Assembly (NCBI GenBank): GCA_004194705.1
Contig: SADC01001256.1
Coordinates: 930,001 to 994,000, forward strand
Reading direction: 5' to 3'
Length of the DNA: 64,000 nt
From: Ditylenchus dipsaci
Lineage: Eukaryota > Nematoda > Chromadorea > Rhabditida > Anguinidae
The notes under the pieces were generated by a model. It was not told where the DNA came from, did not search any database, and worked only from the letters and a program-made list of their open reading frames with translations. Below, one piece after another: positions 39,873 through 51,068 of this stretch (its first letter is position 1; each line of letters begins with the position of its first letter). Both the position numbers and the translations under genes were made by a program.

Positions 39873-41969
39873 GCCATGGCCTCTGGTGTACTTATCACTT
39901 TTGGAAGAGCACTGTTTAACAGACTCACATCCAAGGACAAAGAAGATGATTGGGTACCAAGGCCGCAAATAGCTGTGAAGTGACTCTTTTGAGCCATCAT
40001 CATTCTGAGGGTTGGAGGACGGGGACTCTGTCCTCGTTGTTTTCTCCGTAGACTGCTTGTGGAAGAACTGTTTGATGATGATTTTGATGTGGTTGCTTGT
40101 TTTTTGCAGGATTGCTGATCGGCGAATTTCAAATGCTTTGGTGCAGCAGCGAAATCCACGCTAGTATGAGAAGTCATTTTCTAAAAAAAAATTCAATAAT
40201 TTATGAAAACATTGAAAACAAAACCGTGTTTTTTTGTTGTGGAGACTTTAAGAAAGATGCCATCGATTGTTGAGCGATTTGCTTTTGCAGGTCTGCCACT
40301 GGAGACCTAGTGAGTTGTCTACTAGGAGCACCCATGCTGATTGATCTCTTGAATCGTGGCGTTGTGGCTGTTGAACAATCTCTTGACTTGCCTCGTCTCA
40401 GTTTACCTTTCTGTGGACTTTTATTCTTCTTTACATTTTGTACAACCACTTTGGTTGTAGAAATTGGACTGATTACTATTGATCTTGCAGGTGAGTTTCC
40501 TAACGTCAAGGAGGAAACAGCTGCAGCTATGCGAGAGCTCCTAAGCGCTAAGTCTGTGCTTCTCTGAAAGAAACATTACTTTAGACTATAATGGAAATAA
40601 GTAATTAACCCACAGCTATTCTCGTGTGACTGTACATTTTGTCCGTGATTGCCACGCTTAAGGTGGACCAGGCACTAGCAGCTAGAGGGTAAGCTCGCAC
40701 ACATTCCTGTGAGAACATCACTTCAGCAAAACACTCGCCCAATTTATGGAAGATTTGTCGGTCAAAGCCCATAGGGATAAGTTTAGCATGGGCTCGTCCT
40801 AAGCAGTGAATTTATTATTGAACTAGTGAGTATTATCAATGTATCAGATAATATCATGTTTTCTCTGAGTTCATGTCAAGAAAGTCTTATACTACCTTGA
40901 ATCGGTTCTCATCCAATGTTTGATTATTGAGCTTTTTTGACATGAACAAGCTGATCCATCTTTGTGATGGCATGAAATTTCCCGGTACAATTTTAAATTT
41001 TGGATGAGATCGGGATAAAAGATAAAACCCCGTAAATTCTCTAATTAGCCGATCAGTAGGTTTATTTTTAAGACCTTCGAAAATCTGAAAAATTTGGAGT
41101 CGATGTCCAGATTTTTGAATGCTTAACCCAAATTGAAAAATAGGAATCCGTAGAGTTAGTGCGAGTTAAGAAAAACCAATAAAAGTTTTAAACAAAAAAT
41201 TATCTGGCCTGAAATATAAGCCCTATCGAAGAGGGTCGGCTGATTAGAGAATATACAAAACATTTATATTTTTCTGCCCAACCTAGACTTTTTAAAGTTT
41301 TAATAAAAAGCTAAATATTATAAAACTGTTAGCTTGCCTATAGTTGCAGGATCCCAAACAGGTTTAAAATGCTTATTACATCTGAGTTTTTGGTAAGCAG
41401 CTCGTCGAATATCTATTTTATATCCGTTATATTAATCTGGTTTGATTAGTTGACTGTTTCAAATCAATCACTTTTTCCATAATTTTAAGAGTGCCTCTGC
41501 CAGACGTTTTCGGAGCTTCTGACAGACGTTTCCAGGTCATTCTGAGAGCTCTTCTCTGTGAAATTTTGGATTGATTTCAGTATTTTATAAAAAAAAATTG
41601 GGCTAAAGATTCACATGTGTATCAGTAAGTCGAGTGTTCAGCTCAGTCACAAACTGGTGCAAAGCCAAATAGGCATGCTGGTGGTCAGCCATGCCTTTGC
41701 TTTCTTCTCTTGGACTGCTACCACCTATATCTTGTTCACTTTGACCAAAAACTGCTCCCAAAGTGCCCACGGAGCGCCCGCAACCACCAGGGAGGGATGA
41801 CCCCCCTCTTTCACCTAATTTTTTTTGTCTTTTGAATGAATATAAATGTAAAGCGAACCGTAGACAAAGTTATTAGATGAATTCTGCTCACTCTCACCGA
41901 TAGCTGCATACTCATCGTTAAGTTGCTGGATCAGCTTTCTTCGCTGGATGGCTTCTTTTATTCGCATCA
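39873..41969 (-). pseudogene. extended globin, copy C
   Basis: Exons 7 (truncated at the inversion breakpoint), 6, 5, part of 4, 3, 2 and 1 in order on minus. About 150 bp are deleted at 41363, which removes most of exon 4 with the distal-side helix (TIATVRDHAHLL). Exon 7 and the antisense of protease exon 3 form one open frame (39830-40177) ending in 13 residues foreign to the globin. The exon loss makes this a pseudogene whatever the base accuracy. Confidence 0.8.
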
Positions 41970-42028
41970 TCTTGCTAGTGTTCACAAAAAGGAAAATAAT
42001 AAAGTTCAAATACAATAGTTATACAGTC

Positions 42029-42522
42029 TTAACACTCCAGCTTTCAAGCGGAGTGATTGAGATTCCTGACTCGGAATTTCACCCTGAATACGATAGTACC
42101 TACCGTTTATGCTTTGCACCGTGATAATGTGGGCTAAGTGACAAATTGTCATGGTAAAAATTTAGCCATTATCCGCAGGTTTTGAAGTAAAGCACAATTA
42201 TTGTCGTACTACACCTAGGCCCACAGCATACTACAGGGATGCCCAAATTTTTTGAACAATTTCTTTTGCTCATAACTTTTTGAAATCTTGCTGTTATGAC
42301 TGGATCTTTTTTTATTCAAAAGAGATTGAAATTTATATTTTATCATGTAAAGGACCCGAAAATGGAAAGTGGGAAGCTTTAAGCCCGCTATTTTGAGCTG
42401 AAATTGGTGATCTCTGGGTAGTCAGAGAATTCGCACTTCGACTTCACAACTCAATTGTGGCTACCGCATCAGTGTGGTCGATTCAATTATAAAAATTCTC
42501 TTGAATTATCAAAGTAACTGTA
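42029..42522. mobile_element. truncated TTAA MITE (CACTCCGGC family)
   Basis: Left part of the element seen at 19916 and 28258. At 42523 the sequence jumps to what in unit A is position 21656, so about 1.2 kb of the unit, including the right end of this MITE and the next one, is deleted. Confidence 0.6.
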
Positions 42523-43104
42523 GCTTACTACTCTTTCTTAGACTATTTTTTGAATTTTTTTCATATGTTTTTTTTTGTATGAAAATTGTAAAGTTTGCAG
42601 TATCCAAGTTTCGTAAGTAAACTTTTTCAGTTCACTTTTTATGAGATTTCGAGTGCAGTAAAAAGCCATAAATTTTGAAGTTCAAATGACCGGCCAAGTG
42701 AGGCTAGGACACTTGGCTACAGACAGTTGGCTACATTTTTTGATTGTTCACCGAAATAATGTTACTTAAAAGACCCAAAAATGTACCCAACTGTCTGTAG
42801 CCAAGCGTCCATGTAGCCAAGTGTCGTTTTACCCGGCCAAGTTACCGAGTTCGACATCTCTTTTACACCCTTTTTTCAAGCTTTTGCTAGTCTTTTTTTG
42901 ACAGTTTGGTACCAAGTATTGAAAAGATTCCGGTTTTGCCGATTGTTTATACATCGATTAAAAAACAGGGTTTTAGTTTAACCGAGTTTTTGCTTTTTTA
43001 GAGGAAAAATTTTGAATTTTAGAAAAATAATCCGTAAAATCGGAATCCTTGCAATATTTGCGGACAAACTGTCAAAACTTTTTAAAAATGAAGGTGAAAA
43101 AATG

Positions 43105-43640
43105 GGTACAGTCCGTTTGACCGTCATCATTTTGACCGTCAGCATAATTTGACCGTCACCATTTTGACCGTCAGCATAATTTGACCGTCGTTTAAATTTG
43201 ACCGTCACCATTTTGACCGTCAGCATAATTTGACCGTCGCCATTTTGACCGTCGTTTGAATGTGACCGACACTATTTTGTCTTTGGTTTTGTTTAAGACA
43301 TTTATTTCGTGAAGCTTTTACTCATTCGATGCAAACAGACTGAGTAAGAAAGAATGGTGTCAGGAAGTTGTGTTGGCGTTGAAAGATGTTTGAAATGTTG
43401 TTAAACGGTTCAATAAAATTACGGTGTTAGTCAAGGTTTATTATTCTTATTTAGTAATTGTTAGCCTGCGTTGCAAAAATTGCATCAAGATGTGTGATTC
43501 GATCGTTATCTGTTCGAAATTCCTGACGGTCAAAATGGTGACGGTCAAAATAGTGACGGTCACATTCAAACGACGGTCAAAATGGCGACGGTCAAATTAT
43601 GCTGACGGTCAAATTGGTGACGGTCAAACGGACTGTACCC
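43105..43640. mobile_element. fold-back element with TTTGACCGTC iterations
   Basis: Ends GGTACAGTCCGTTTGACCGTC and complement. About eight iterations of the ACCGTCA..TTTG motif at the left and six at the right. The flanks AAAAAATG (43097-43104) and AAAAAATG (43641-43648) form an ~8-bp duplication. The related flank at 30541-30565 reads GTGAAAAAAATGTCGG without insertion, an empty site. The interior, about 200 bp, is non-coding. Confidence 0.85.
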
Positions 43641-44220
43641 AAAAAATGTCGGACCCTAGCTGGGGAAGAACTTCCGATCTTAAATATTCGTTGAATCTAG
43701 TTACGTTAAATCGAGTTTTAACTGTAGCGTTGGTTACCGCGTACAAGCTAGACTAGATCTAGGGCTTCACTATATCAAGGTCGGACTGTATGTGGCTTAG
43801 TGAATTTTGTTCTCGACCGGTTAATTGTTCCGGACCAGTAAATTCTGTATTAAGACATCCTTCAAAAAGAGATCGCAGAACGACTCAGTAGAAGCATAAC
43901 TGGTTGAGCTTGAATAACGAATCGATTGAAGAATTCATCAGTAGAGAACACACTGTTGCAGAACAATTGTAGGGCCAACTATTTTCATAGTTTTATTTAT
44001 TTTAAATCTAGAAAAGCTTTTTGTATTTCAGGGTTGTGTACGAAAGCGCTGTATTTTTTTCCTATTTTTTATCACTGGTTAAAGAAATAGCACATTAAAG
44101 GCGTGCCGTATTGATTTGTTGCAATGTAAATACAATATTTTATTCGTATTGATTTTAACACATTCAAAATAAATTATGGCTAAACATTTTGGCTAAAAAA
44201 TAAATAAATTTTGTAGCAAG

Positions 44221-44532
44221 TTACACAAATGTAGTTTGAGATGAAAAAAAGTTTTGCTGTGAAATAGAGTTTTGTCTGATCTCAGCGGGTTGGCCATTAA
44301 AAGCTAGAAAGCGCTTGGAATTATTATTGCTATTGCATCTCAAGTCATTGTTGCTCTTTTTCTTTTCATTGAAAGCTTTTTCGTTTGTCTCATCCGACCA
44401 GTTAAAACGTTGATGTGAGTGGGAACGTTGATTGCATGATTTGAGCAATTCTCCATCTGACTTTCTTTGTTGCTGGTATTTTTGACCCAAGATAGCCATT
44501 GCATTTGCCAGGTTCATTGGCACAGGAAGCTG
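44221..44532 (-). CDS. putative last exon, unknown protein (copy 2)
   Basis: Open frame after a TTTTACAG acceptor: LPVPMNLANAMAILGQKYQQ, then Ser/Asn/Lys-rich to the stop at 44221. Unlike copy 1 the frame is intact (one more T near 44480). Read without splicing, the frame continues upstream through intron and tRNA-like sequence, which I take as chance. No family recognised. Confidence 0.4.
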   Translation of the reverse strand, partial: QLPVPMNLANAMAILGQKYQQQRKSDGELLKSCNQRSHSHQRFNWSDETNEKAFNEKKKSNNDLRCNSNNNSKRFLAFNGQPAEIRQNSISQQNFFSSQTTFV

Positions 44533-44624
44533 TAAAGTTTTGTATAAAAGCATCTTAAAGTAAAATAAGATCAAATTACTGATTTTTAGTACTGGATGAA
44601 GGAGGGATTCCCCCAGGGAAATAC

Positions 44625-44710
44625 AACATCCGTAGTGCAATGGATGAGCATTAGTGCTTATGGTGCAAAATGCTGGTTCGACCCCACGTAGTGGCATGCT
44701 AGTTTTTTTG
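44625..44710 (+). repeat. tRNA-like sequence, copy 2
   Basis: Same A-box/B-box arrangement as 31530-31625 (GGTTCGACCCC near 44675), part of the duplicated flank. Confidence 0.45.
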
Positions 44711-44954
44711 TCTCTTTTGACCAATATGTATGGGTCGTAATTTGGGTCGTTCATTTCAAACCTGGCGTAAAAAAGTTGAAATAATTACCCCTATACATTG
44801 ATCAAACAAAAACGAACCTGCGCCCCATTTGGGGCCACGAAGTTCATCCAGTACGGCACCAAGGCCGAATTTCCAAACAGCTGGAATATAGGCTCGTATT
44901 CGGAATCAGCGACCTCAATTACCCTTCGAAATTAATCATACAGGCCAACATAAA

Positions 44955-46275
44955 TAGGGTTGTCGATCGATTTGAAATTTTTCGATTATCGAAAAATTGA
45001 AAAATCGAAATATCGAAAATTTTCGATAATCGATAATCGAAATATCGAAAATATCGAAAATTTTCGATTAATCGATTATCGAATTATCGATCGAATCGAA
45101 AATTTTCGATTAATCGATTATCGAAATATCGAAAATATCGAAAAAATTTCGATAATCGGGAATCGATCGAAAATTGGTCGATAATCGATCGATTTCGATC
45201 GAAAATCGATCGAAATCTATGAAATTATCATCCCTTATTAAGGTTACCTTATACCATTATTCCAACACACGAAAAAATGATAATATGAACAAACAAGTAT
45301 TTTATTGAGCCATCAACGTACAAAGGTAAAGTATTCAAAGAGTGACTAAATGATCGAAATATACAGTACCGGTCAAAAAAATGGACAAGAATTTTTTGAC
45401 ACAAATTTTTTCTTTAAGTTATTATTTATAACCAATGTGAATTTGGATATAGTTTTGTCTTGCGCCTTTTTGTAGCATTTTTTCTCCTTAATCTAACGGC
45501 GTTAACAGTTATTTCAGTTGTGCAAAAATTATTTTTTCAGATTTTTTTCGAAGCTATTTTTACACGAATTTTGAAGCACTGTTTCTAAGCTACAATTTGG
45601 TAGGTTAAGATTTTATTTTAGATTTTTCTGGGAAAAGTTTTCATAAAAAATGCAAAAGTGTTGATTTCTAGTCAAATCTAAGTAAAATAGTCGTTTTGCC
45701 GCATAAACAGTGGATTCTCTCAAAATTAATGTTTTCAAAGACTGTCATTCAATGCGTCATTTTGAAGCCCTTTTATTTCCCTACACAATGAAGTGTCAAG
45801 AATTTTAATAGAATGACTTGGGTTAAGGTCCAGACGGTTGAAGTTTTAAAAAGTAAAACACGACTTAAAATAAGGTGAAAAGATAAGATTTTTACTTTTT
45901 AAAACTTCGACCGTCTGGACCTTAGCCCCAAGTCATTCTTTCGTTAAAATCAGGTTATTTTGAAAGTTCTTGAAAATGAAACTCTACATTTTATAACAAA
46001 TACTTCACAAAATATCGAAATCGAAAAATCTTCGGTTTTCGATAATTGAAAATCGATCGAAGGCTATCGATTAATCGATAATCGAATTATCGAAAAAATC
46101 GAAAATTTTCGATTAATCGATTATCGAAATATCGAAAATATCGAAAAAATTTCGATAATCGATAATCGGGAATCGATCGAATCGAAATGTTTCGATAATC
46201 GATTATCGAAATAATCGAAAATATCGAAAAAGCTTCGATTTTCGGTCGATTTCGATAAATCGATCGACAACCCTA
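44955..46275. mobile_element. hAT-type element with TCGATTATCGAAAT iterations
   Basis: Ends TAGGGTTGTCGATCGAT and complement are flanked by AACATAAA on both sides (44947-44954 and 46276-46283), an exact 8-bp duplication. Each arm holds 8-12 iterations of words such as TCGATTATCGAAATATCGA. The middle contains a second inverted pair (about 45830-45930, with CCGTCTGGACCTTA). No transposase. Ends and target length fit hAT. Confidence 0.85.
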
Positions 46276-46282
46276 AACATAA

Positions 46283-46365
46283 ATAGCGTGCCACCACGTG
46301 GGATCGAACCTGCGCACCATTGTGGCCATAAAACACTAACGCTTATCCATTGCGCCACCGATGCT
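46283..46365 (-). repeat. tRNA-like sequence
   Basis: On minus: GTGGCGCAATGGATAAGCG (A box) and GGTTCGATCCC (B box), followed by CACGTGGTGGCACGC. It abuts the right target duplication of the hAT-type element, which inserted beside it. Confidence 0.5.
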
Positions 46366-46491
46366 GAATTTTCAATAGAACAAAAGTAATTTAAGTTTCC
46401 TCCTCCTTTTAAGTGACCGAATCGACAGAAAAACAAGATTTGAAATTATATGGTTAATTAGCTGGTGTTATATTGCAATTTAATTAATTTT

Positions 46492-47120
46492 TTAGGTTAC
46501 CGTTTTAGCAGCCAAACAAGCTGACTGACTCTGTTGATTCACAACCTTAGCTTTGGCAGGTTGAATTTGCAGTTTAGGCAAAGGCATAGGCAAAGGAGAC
46601 CTATCAGCTATAGCTGGACAGCCAAGCGAAAACTTTACTGGCTGCTTTTCCACAGTAGTAGCTACAGGATCTATTTGGTTGCAAGAACCAGGTGGTACAA
46701 GGAGAGGTCTTGATCTAAATCGGAAATTGACCAGAGGAACCACCGATAAGTTGCGGGGAGCCGAACGCAGACGATCAATTAGAGCAGCCACCATTATAGT
46801 CCACGCCCTGCAAGCGTCTGGGAATCCACGAAGACAGTCCTATGCAGAATTTTTGAAGTTCTTTGCGAAATGTAAATATTAGAATCTGCAATACCTGTAC
46901 CACAATTCCATCTATCAAACAGACGCCTAACTTGTCCCACATAGCCGCTTTAAATCCATATCTTTTCAAATGAGCGTGATAGCAGCCTACAAATGAAGCT
47001 AGTGTAAAAAGGTTTCATTTTACTTTGACCTCACCAATTCTGTCAATATGATCAAATATTTCTTGAGGAGCTTTCTCCAATGACTGGACTACCTGACTGA
47101 TCAGACTCACAAAGAAGTGT
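46492..47120 (-). CDS. globin of a second type, 3' part
   Basis: Three exons join in frame: 47035-47120, 46895-46986 and 46492-46839, with introns of 48 and 55 nt. The protein reads HFFVSLISQVVQSLEKAPQE (helix E), CYHAHLKRYGFKAAMWDKLG with the proximal His (helix F to G), DCLRGFPDACRAWTIMVAAL (G-H), then a ~95-residue Pro/Lys-rich tail. It differs strongly from the 17.5/25.9/39.9 kb globin but has the same domain order and tail position, so a separate member of the extended globin family. The 5' exons (helices A-D and the start) are missing: upstream DNA turns at about 47121 into AT-rich sequence and then an iterated CTTCGCCCC array. Truncated or broken by insertion. Confidence 0.7.
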
Positions 47121-47162
47121 ATAATTAGTTATAACCTGTTATAAGTGTATAATAGTATAGTA

Positions 47163-47390
47163 CGGACACGGACATTTCGCCCACGACCCTTTCGCCCCAT
47201 GGTACACTTCGCCCCATCCCGACAAAAAGGGACACTTCGCCCCATCCCGATAGAAGTGAACACTTCGCCCCATCTCAATAAAAAGGGACACTTCGCCCCG
47301 CCTGTGTAAAAATGGACACTTCGCCCCGCCTAGACAAAAAAGGGCACTTCGCCCCATCTCGATAAAAAGGGACACTTCGCCCCACCCGAG
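47163..47390. mobile_element. array of CACTTCGCCCC iterations, single-ended element
   Basis: Starts TACGGACACGGACATTTCGCCC and continues as eight or nine iterations of a 29-31 bp unit with ACACTTCGCCCCATC. No inverted partner is found nearby, so this looks like one end of an iterated-end element, or one that never had the other. It lies just beyond the broken 5' edge of the second globin. Confidence 0.6.
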
Positions 47391-47456
47391 CGAATCAGGA
47401 CAAAAAGGATTTAAAACCCTTTATTACGGTGCTTAGCACTGATTATTTTTTCGTAC

Positions 47457-47643
47457 TACAGTCAAACCTCGATATAAATACCGATATAACGACACCCTCG
47501 ATATAACGACACCCGAAAATGGACCAATTTGGTCAGCTTTGACTAAGATCTAGTCAAATGAATCCTCGATATAACGACACCTCGATATAACGACACCCTT
47601 AGGCCGGTCCCTTGGGGTGTCGTTATATCGAGGTTTGACTGTA
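47457..47643. mobile_element. pogo-like MITE, CTCGATATAACGACACC
   Basis: Ends TACAGTCAAACCTCGATATAA and complement, TA edges, with CTCGATATAACGACACC iterated three times at the left. About 185 bp. Confidence 0.75.
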
Positions 47644-50140
47644 GTTTATTACTGCTGTCATCTTTTTATTTCGCTATTCTTTTGTGTTTAGTTATGGACG
47701 CTCGAGATTTTCTTCGTGAGGGTCGTTTGAGTTTTGGTGCTCTCGGTGAAGCCGTGGGATGGATGCTAACGATCTAGTTATAATTTAGTTATAACATGAT
47801 AAATAATTTATGAGAGCACAGAAGGACAATTTAATAAACAAATAACATAATCAGGTCTGTTTTCAGCTAACTCAAGCTAAAAAGACTCGTGAAGATAGCA
47901 CTTGGGTTGGTCCATCTTCTCCCGGATTTAAATTTGAAAAAGACAGAGGGACAACAACAACTCTTTTAACCAAATCATCCCTCATGGGAAAATGGAGGCG
48001 AGAAGTGAAAGGAGCGGTACTCCCATGCTGCTTTTAACGCCTTTTCTCCACAGCTCCTTTTATCGGCATTTCAAAAGCCAGGATCGATTAGAAAAAAGGT
48101 TAATGCAAAGTAATTAAGATAATAAATTAAAAAGAACGTGACTAAACAGACCTAAACAGATAAACAAGCGTTCAATGCTGCTGTTGAGCAGGCTTTTGTA
48201 AATATTAACACGAGAAAGGCGGACTGTAACTTTTGACTGCAACTCTTATTAGCGTGAGTATGCTCATTTAAAGACAAAATAAACAAAATTAAGGGTAAAT
48301 TATTATAATTTAAGTTTCTGCTACAGTCAAACCTGGATAAACGGATACCCCATGGTCACCCGATTTGGTCAGGTAAACTAAATTTACCCGAAAACGTACC
48401 CCTGATAAACGGACACCCCCAATAAACGAACACTTTTTGTACTTCCCTATTTGCCTTAAAATAAATGTGCAGCTGAAGCGCAAATATAAATATTTAAACA
48501 TGTATACAATTCATTGCATCACAATGAATTTTTTCGTACAGCTAACCTAAACCATTTTAAAGTTCAAAATGAGCTTTAATCTTTACCCAAAATATGGTGC
48601 TGATTGAAAGAAGAACTTTCTGTTTCTTCACAGCTACTCTTCCTTCTTTTTTCGTAAACTTAAAGTTCTCACCTAATTAAATTAGGCATTTCTTTTGTTG
48701 CCTGGACTATTGAATAAAGAAACAACAACAGCGTAAATAAAACCTCACAAATCCAAAATTTGCTCGGCCATAATTTGCTCGGGCCTAGATTTTTCCTTAA
48801 TATTCCAGATTCACTATTCATGGTCCAGATCGATCCTTAATGGCCTAGATTCAGCTTAAATGGTTTTGAACGATGTTTTGGACCGTCCACAGTGGTGTTT
48901 TCAATTCTCATATAATAGTAATAATCAACGATAATACATTATTTTGCCGAGACGAAGAGGTGACCTTATAATCTTGTGGTGAAAGAAAGCACAGTTGACT
49001 TTCTTAAAATGAACTTCAACAATCGTTTTTATTCATATATCTTAGACAAATAACTAATTCTATCGAAAAGAACGGGTGACCTAATAAATGTGCATTGAAA
49101 GCTAAGCTATCTTTAGATGGCACACTTGACTCTCCCAAAAATCAACTTCAACAATCGTTTTTTTTCATACATCTAAAGCGAACAACAAAAAACTGAAAGG
49201 TTATAACACATTTTCACTGATCCATAATAAAGTTATGAGCTAAGCTTATGAGATACCCAATTGAACTTCTTCCTGGTCACAAAAAGTCCGCAACCCATTT
49301 TTTAATTTTCTAATGATTTTTATTTAAAAATCGAATTTTATCTGACCGATAAAATTTTATTTGTCAGGTGAAATTTTATCTGGCAGATAAAAATAATTTG
49401 AATTTTATCTGCTAGATAATTTTATCGGTTCAGATAAATTAATCTGTTTTGCGCACCACGGTCAAAATCATTTTTGAATTTTTTTTCAATTTTCCTTCAC
49501 TACCAATACGCACCCATTGTAACCCACGGCCCCCTGAAATTCAAATCTTAGGGCTGTACTGGATTTTGATTTAATTAGTTTCGAAATGTGCGACTTCGAA
49601 TTTTTTACGTTTTCGGATTTTTCCGTTTTCAAACAAATTTTTTTCGAAAATTTCTATTTTTGATAAAATGAGTTTCGAAATTACCGGTTTTGGAGAAAAT
49701 GGGGTTCGAAGAGTCATCTTTTCGGGAACTTATTTTTAAGATCGTTCTTGATACGAGTATAACCTTTATCGACTGCAGGATTTCAGTATCATTTAGGAAC
49801 GGACATTTTTTTGCGATTTTATTTTACATGATTTCATGCCACCATATGCTGAAAATGACGTCAAGAAGCAGGGCTACGTTTTGAGTGTGAGGTTGCAAAT
49901 GAGTATGTAAATTAAAATTACAAAAAACGTCAGTTCCAAGATACTACCGAAAAGTTCTCAGATAGTCCTGGCCAGAATGTCATGGAATTGGACATCGTAG
50001 AAGGTTTTTCAAATTCTAGCTCTAACTTTATATTATCTTTTTCTTTGTGGGATATCTCAAATGAAAGCCCAGAATCTTGGTTACATTTTGACACTAAACT
50101 TGTAAATAAAATGAGAAAAACAGGGTTTGCACCTACTGGT
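47644..50140. other. no gene recognised; MITE fragments
   Basis: AT-rich DNA. 48323-48440 carries one end of a pogo-like MITE (TACAGTCAAACCTGGATAAAC). 49330-49450 is rich in GATAAAATTTTATCTG words. No exon can be supported. Confidence 0.4.
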
Positions 50141-50157
50141 AATCAAACCTGTGATAT

Positions 50158-50400
50158 ATATATATATATAGGGTGTCCCGAAATTACGCGCACATTTTCC
50201 TTTCTGTCTCAATTTTTTTAATGTTATCAATTTTAATTTGATTTATGCTGTCTGCATGATATATCTCTTCCTTTTAATGCGTTTTACGTTTAGATAATGG
50301 CTGATATCAAGAATCAAGAGCAGGCAAAACGACTTTGTGTGAAGCAATTCCAACTTGGACCAGAAGGGATGTTCCGAACAATCGACAGTAGGTGTTCCAA
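50158..50400 (+). pseudogene. possible mariner-type transposon fragment
   Basis: TATATAGGGTGTCCCGAAAT resembles a Tc1/mariner inverted end with TA target. About 80 bp further an ATG (50299) opens MADIKNQEQAKRLCVKQFQL then GPEGMFRTID, plausible as a transposase N-terminus, ending at 50396 near a second GTGTTCCAAAAGG motif. Too short to classify with certainty. Confidence 0.3.
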
Positions 50401-50584
50401 AAGGTCTTTATTTTTGTCGCAATTTATCATTTTTATTGTTGTTGATGGTTGTTTATTCTCGTACGAATAAAGAGGAGTGGGAAGTCTGTGTTGATTGTTA
50501 AAAAACCCGTAATTCTAGAGATTTCCCGAAAACGGAAATCGACCGGGCAAGGGTTACCTACACAAATATTTTTTGTTTTTTTTA

Positions 50585-50692
50585 TAAGTTTTCTTTTTGT
50601 GAACACTAGCAAGATGATGCGACTAAAAGAAGCCATCCAGCGAAGAAAGCTGATCCAGCAGCTTAACGATGAATATGCAGCTATTGGCGGAT
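50585..50692 (+). pseudogene. globin exon 1 fragment
   Basis: Encodes MMRLKEAIQRRKLIQQLNDE and YAAIG, matching exon 1 of the extended globin, here on plus. It is cut after AYAAIG by the iterated ATTTATCACAA array. Confidence 0.75.
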
Positions 50693-50862
50693 ACGGACGA
50701 TTTATCACAACGCCGATTTATCACAACGGACAATTTATCACAACTCCTTAAAAAGGGACAATTTATCACATCAGTCAGAAATGGGACAATTTATCACAGC
50801 ACTGTTAAATCGGACAATTTATCACAATCAGACAAAAAGGGACAATTTATCACAATTTCAAG
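50690..50862. mobile_element. array of GGACAATTTATCACAA iterations, single-ended element
   Basis: Begins GGATACGGACGATTTATCAC, inside what was globin coding sequence, and continues as six iterations of ACAATTTATCACAA with 5-20 bp between them. The start resembles that of the array at 47163 (TACGGAC). No inverse partner up to the protease fragment at 51069. Confidence 0.6.
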
Positions 50863-51068
50863 CAAATTTGGGTTGAAAAGATTTCTGTCAGTTATTATTT
50901 TATTTTTTCTTGTTAGAGACCCTTTCTTGCGTTTCTTTTCTCTGGATTTTTATTCCGCTCAATGTTTCGCTAATTGATTTGCATTTTTTTAGTGAACTGG
51001 ATGTTGGCAGGGTAAAGGGGTGAAGATAGGACCCGAACTACCTGGAAACTCACCAACTCTCTGGGAAC

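Larger units (their letters stand above)
42740..44935. repeat. duplicated flank, copy 2
   Basis: Matches 30218-31860, interrupted by the element at 43105-43640. Confidence 0.8.

Noticed and set aside
45000..45200. Plus-strand frame rich in Ile/Asn/Arg/Ser
   Set aside because: It is a translation of the TCGATTATCGAAAT iterations of the hAT-type element.
50690..50862. CRISPR-like array (short repeats with variable spacers)
   Set aside because: Units are only 12-15 bp, spacing is irregular, and the surroundings are spliced eukaryotic genes. It fits the iterated ends of the other mobile elements.
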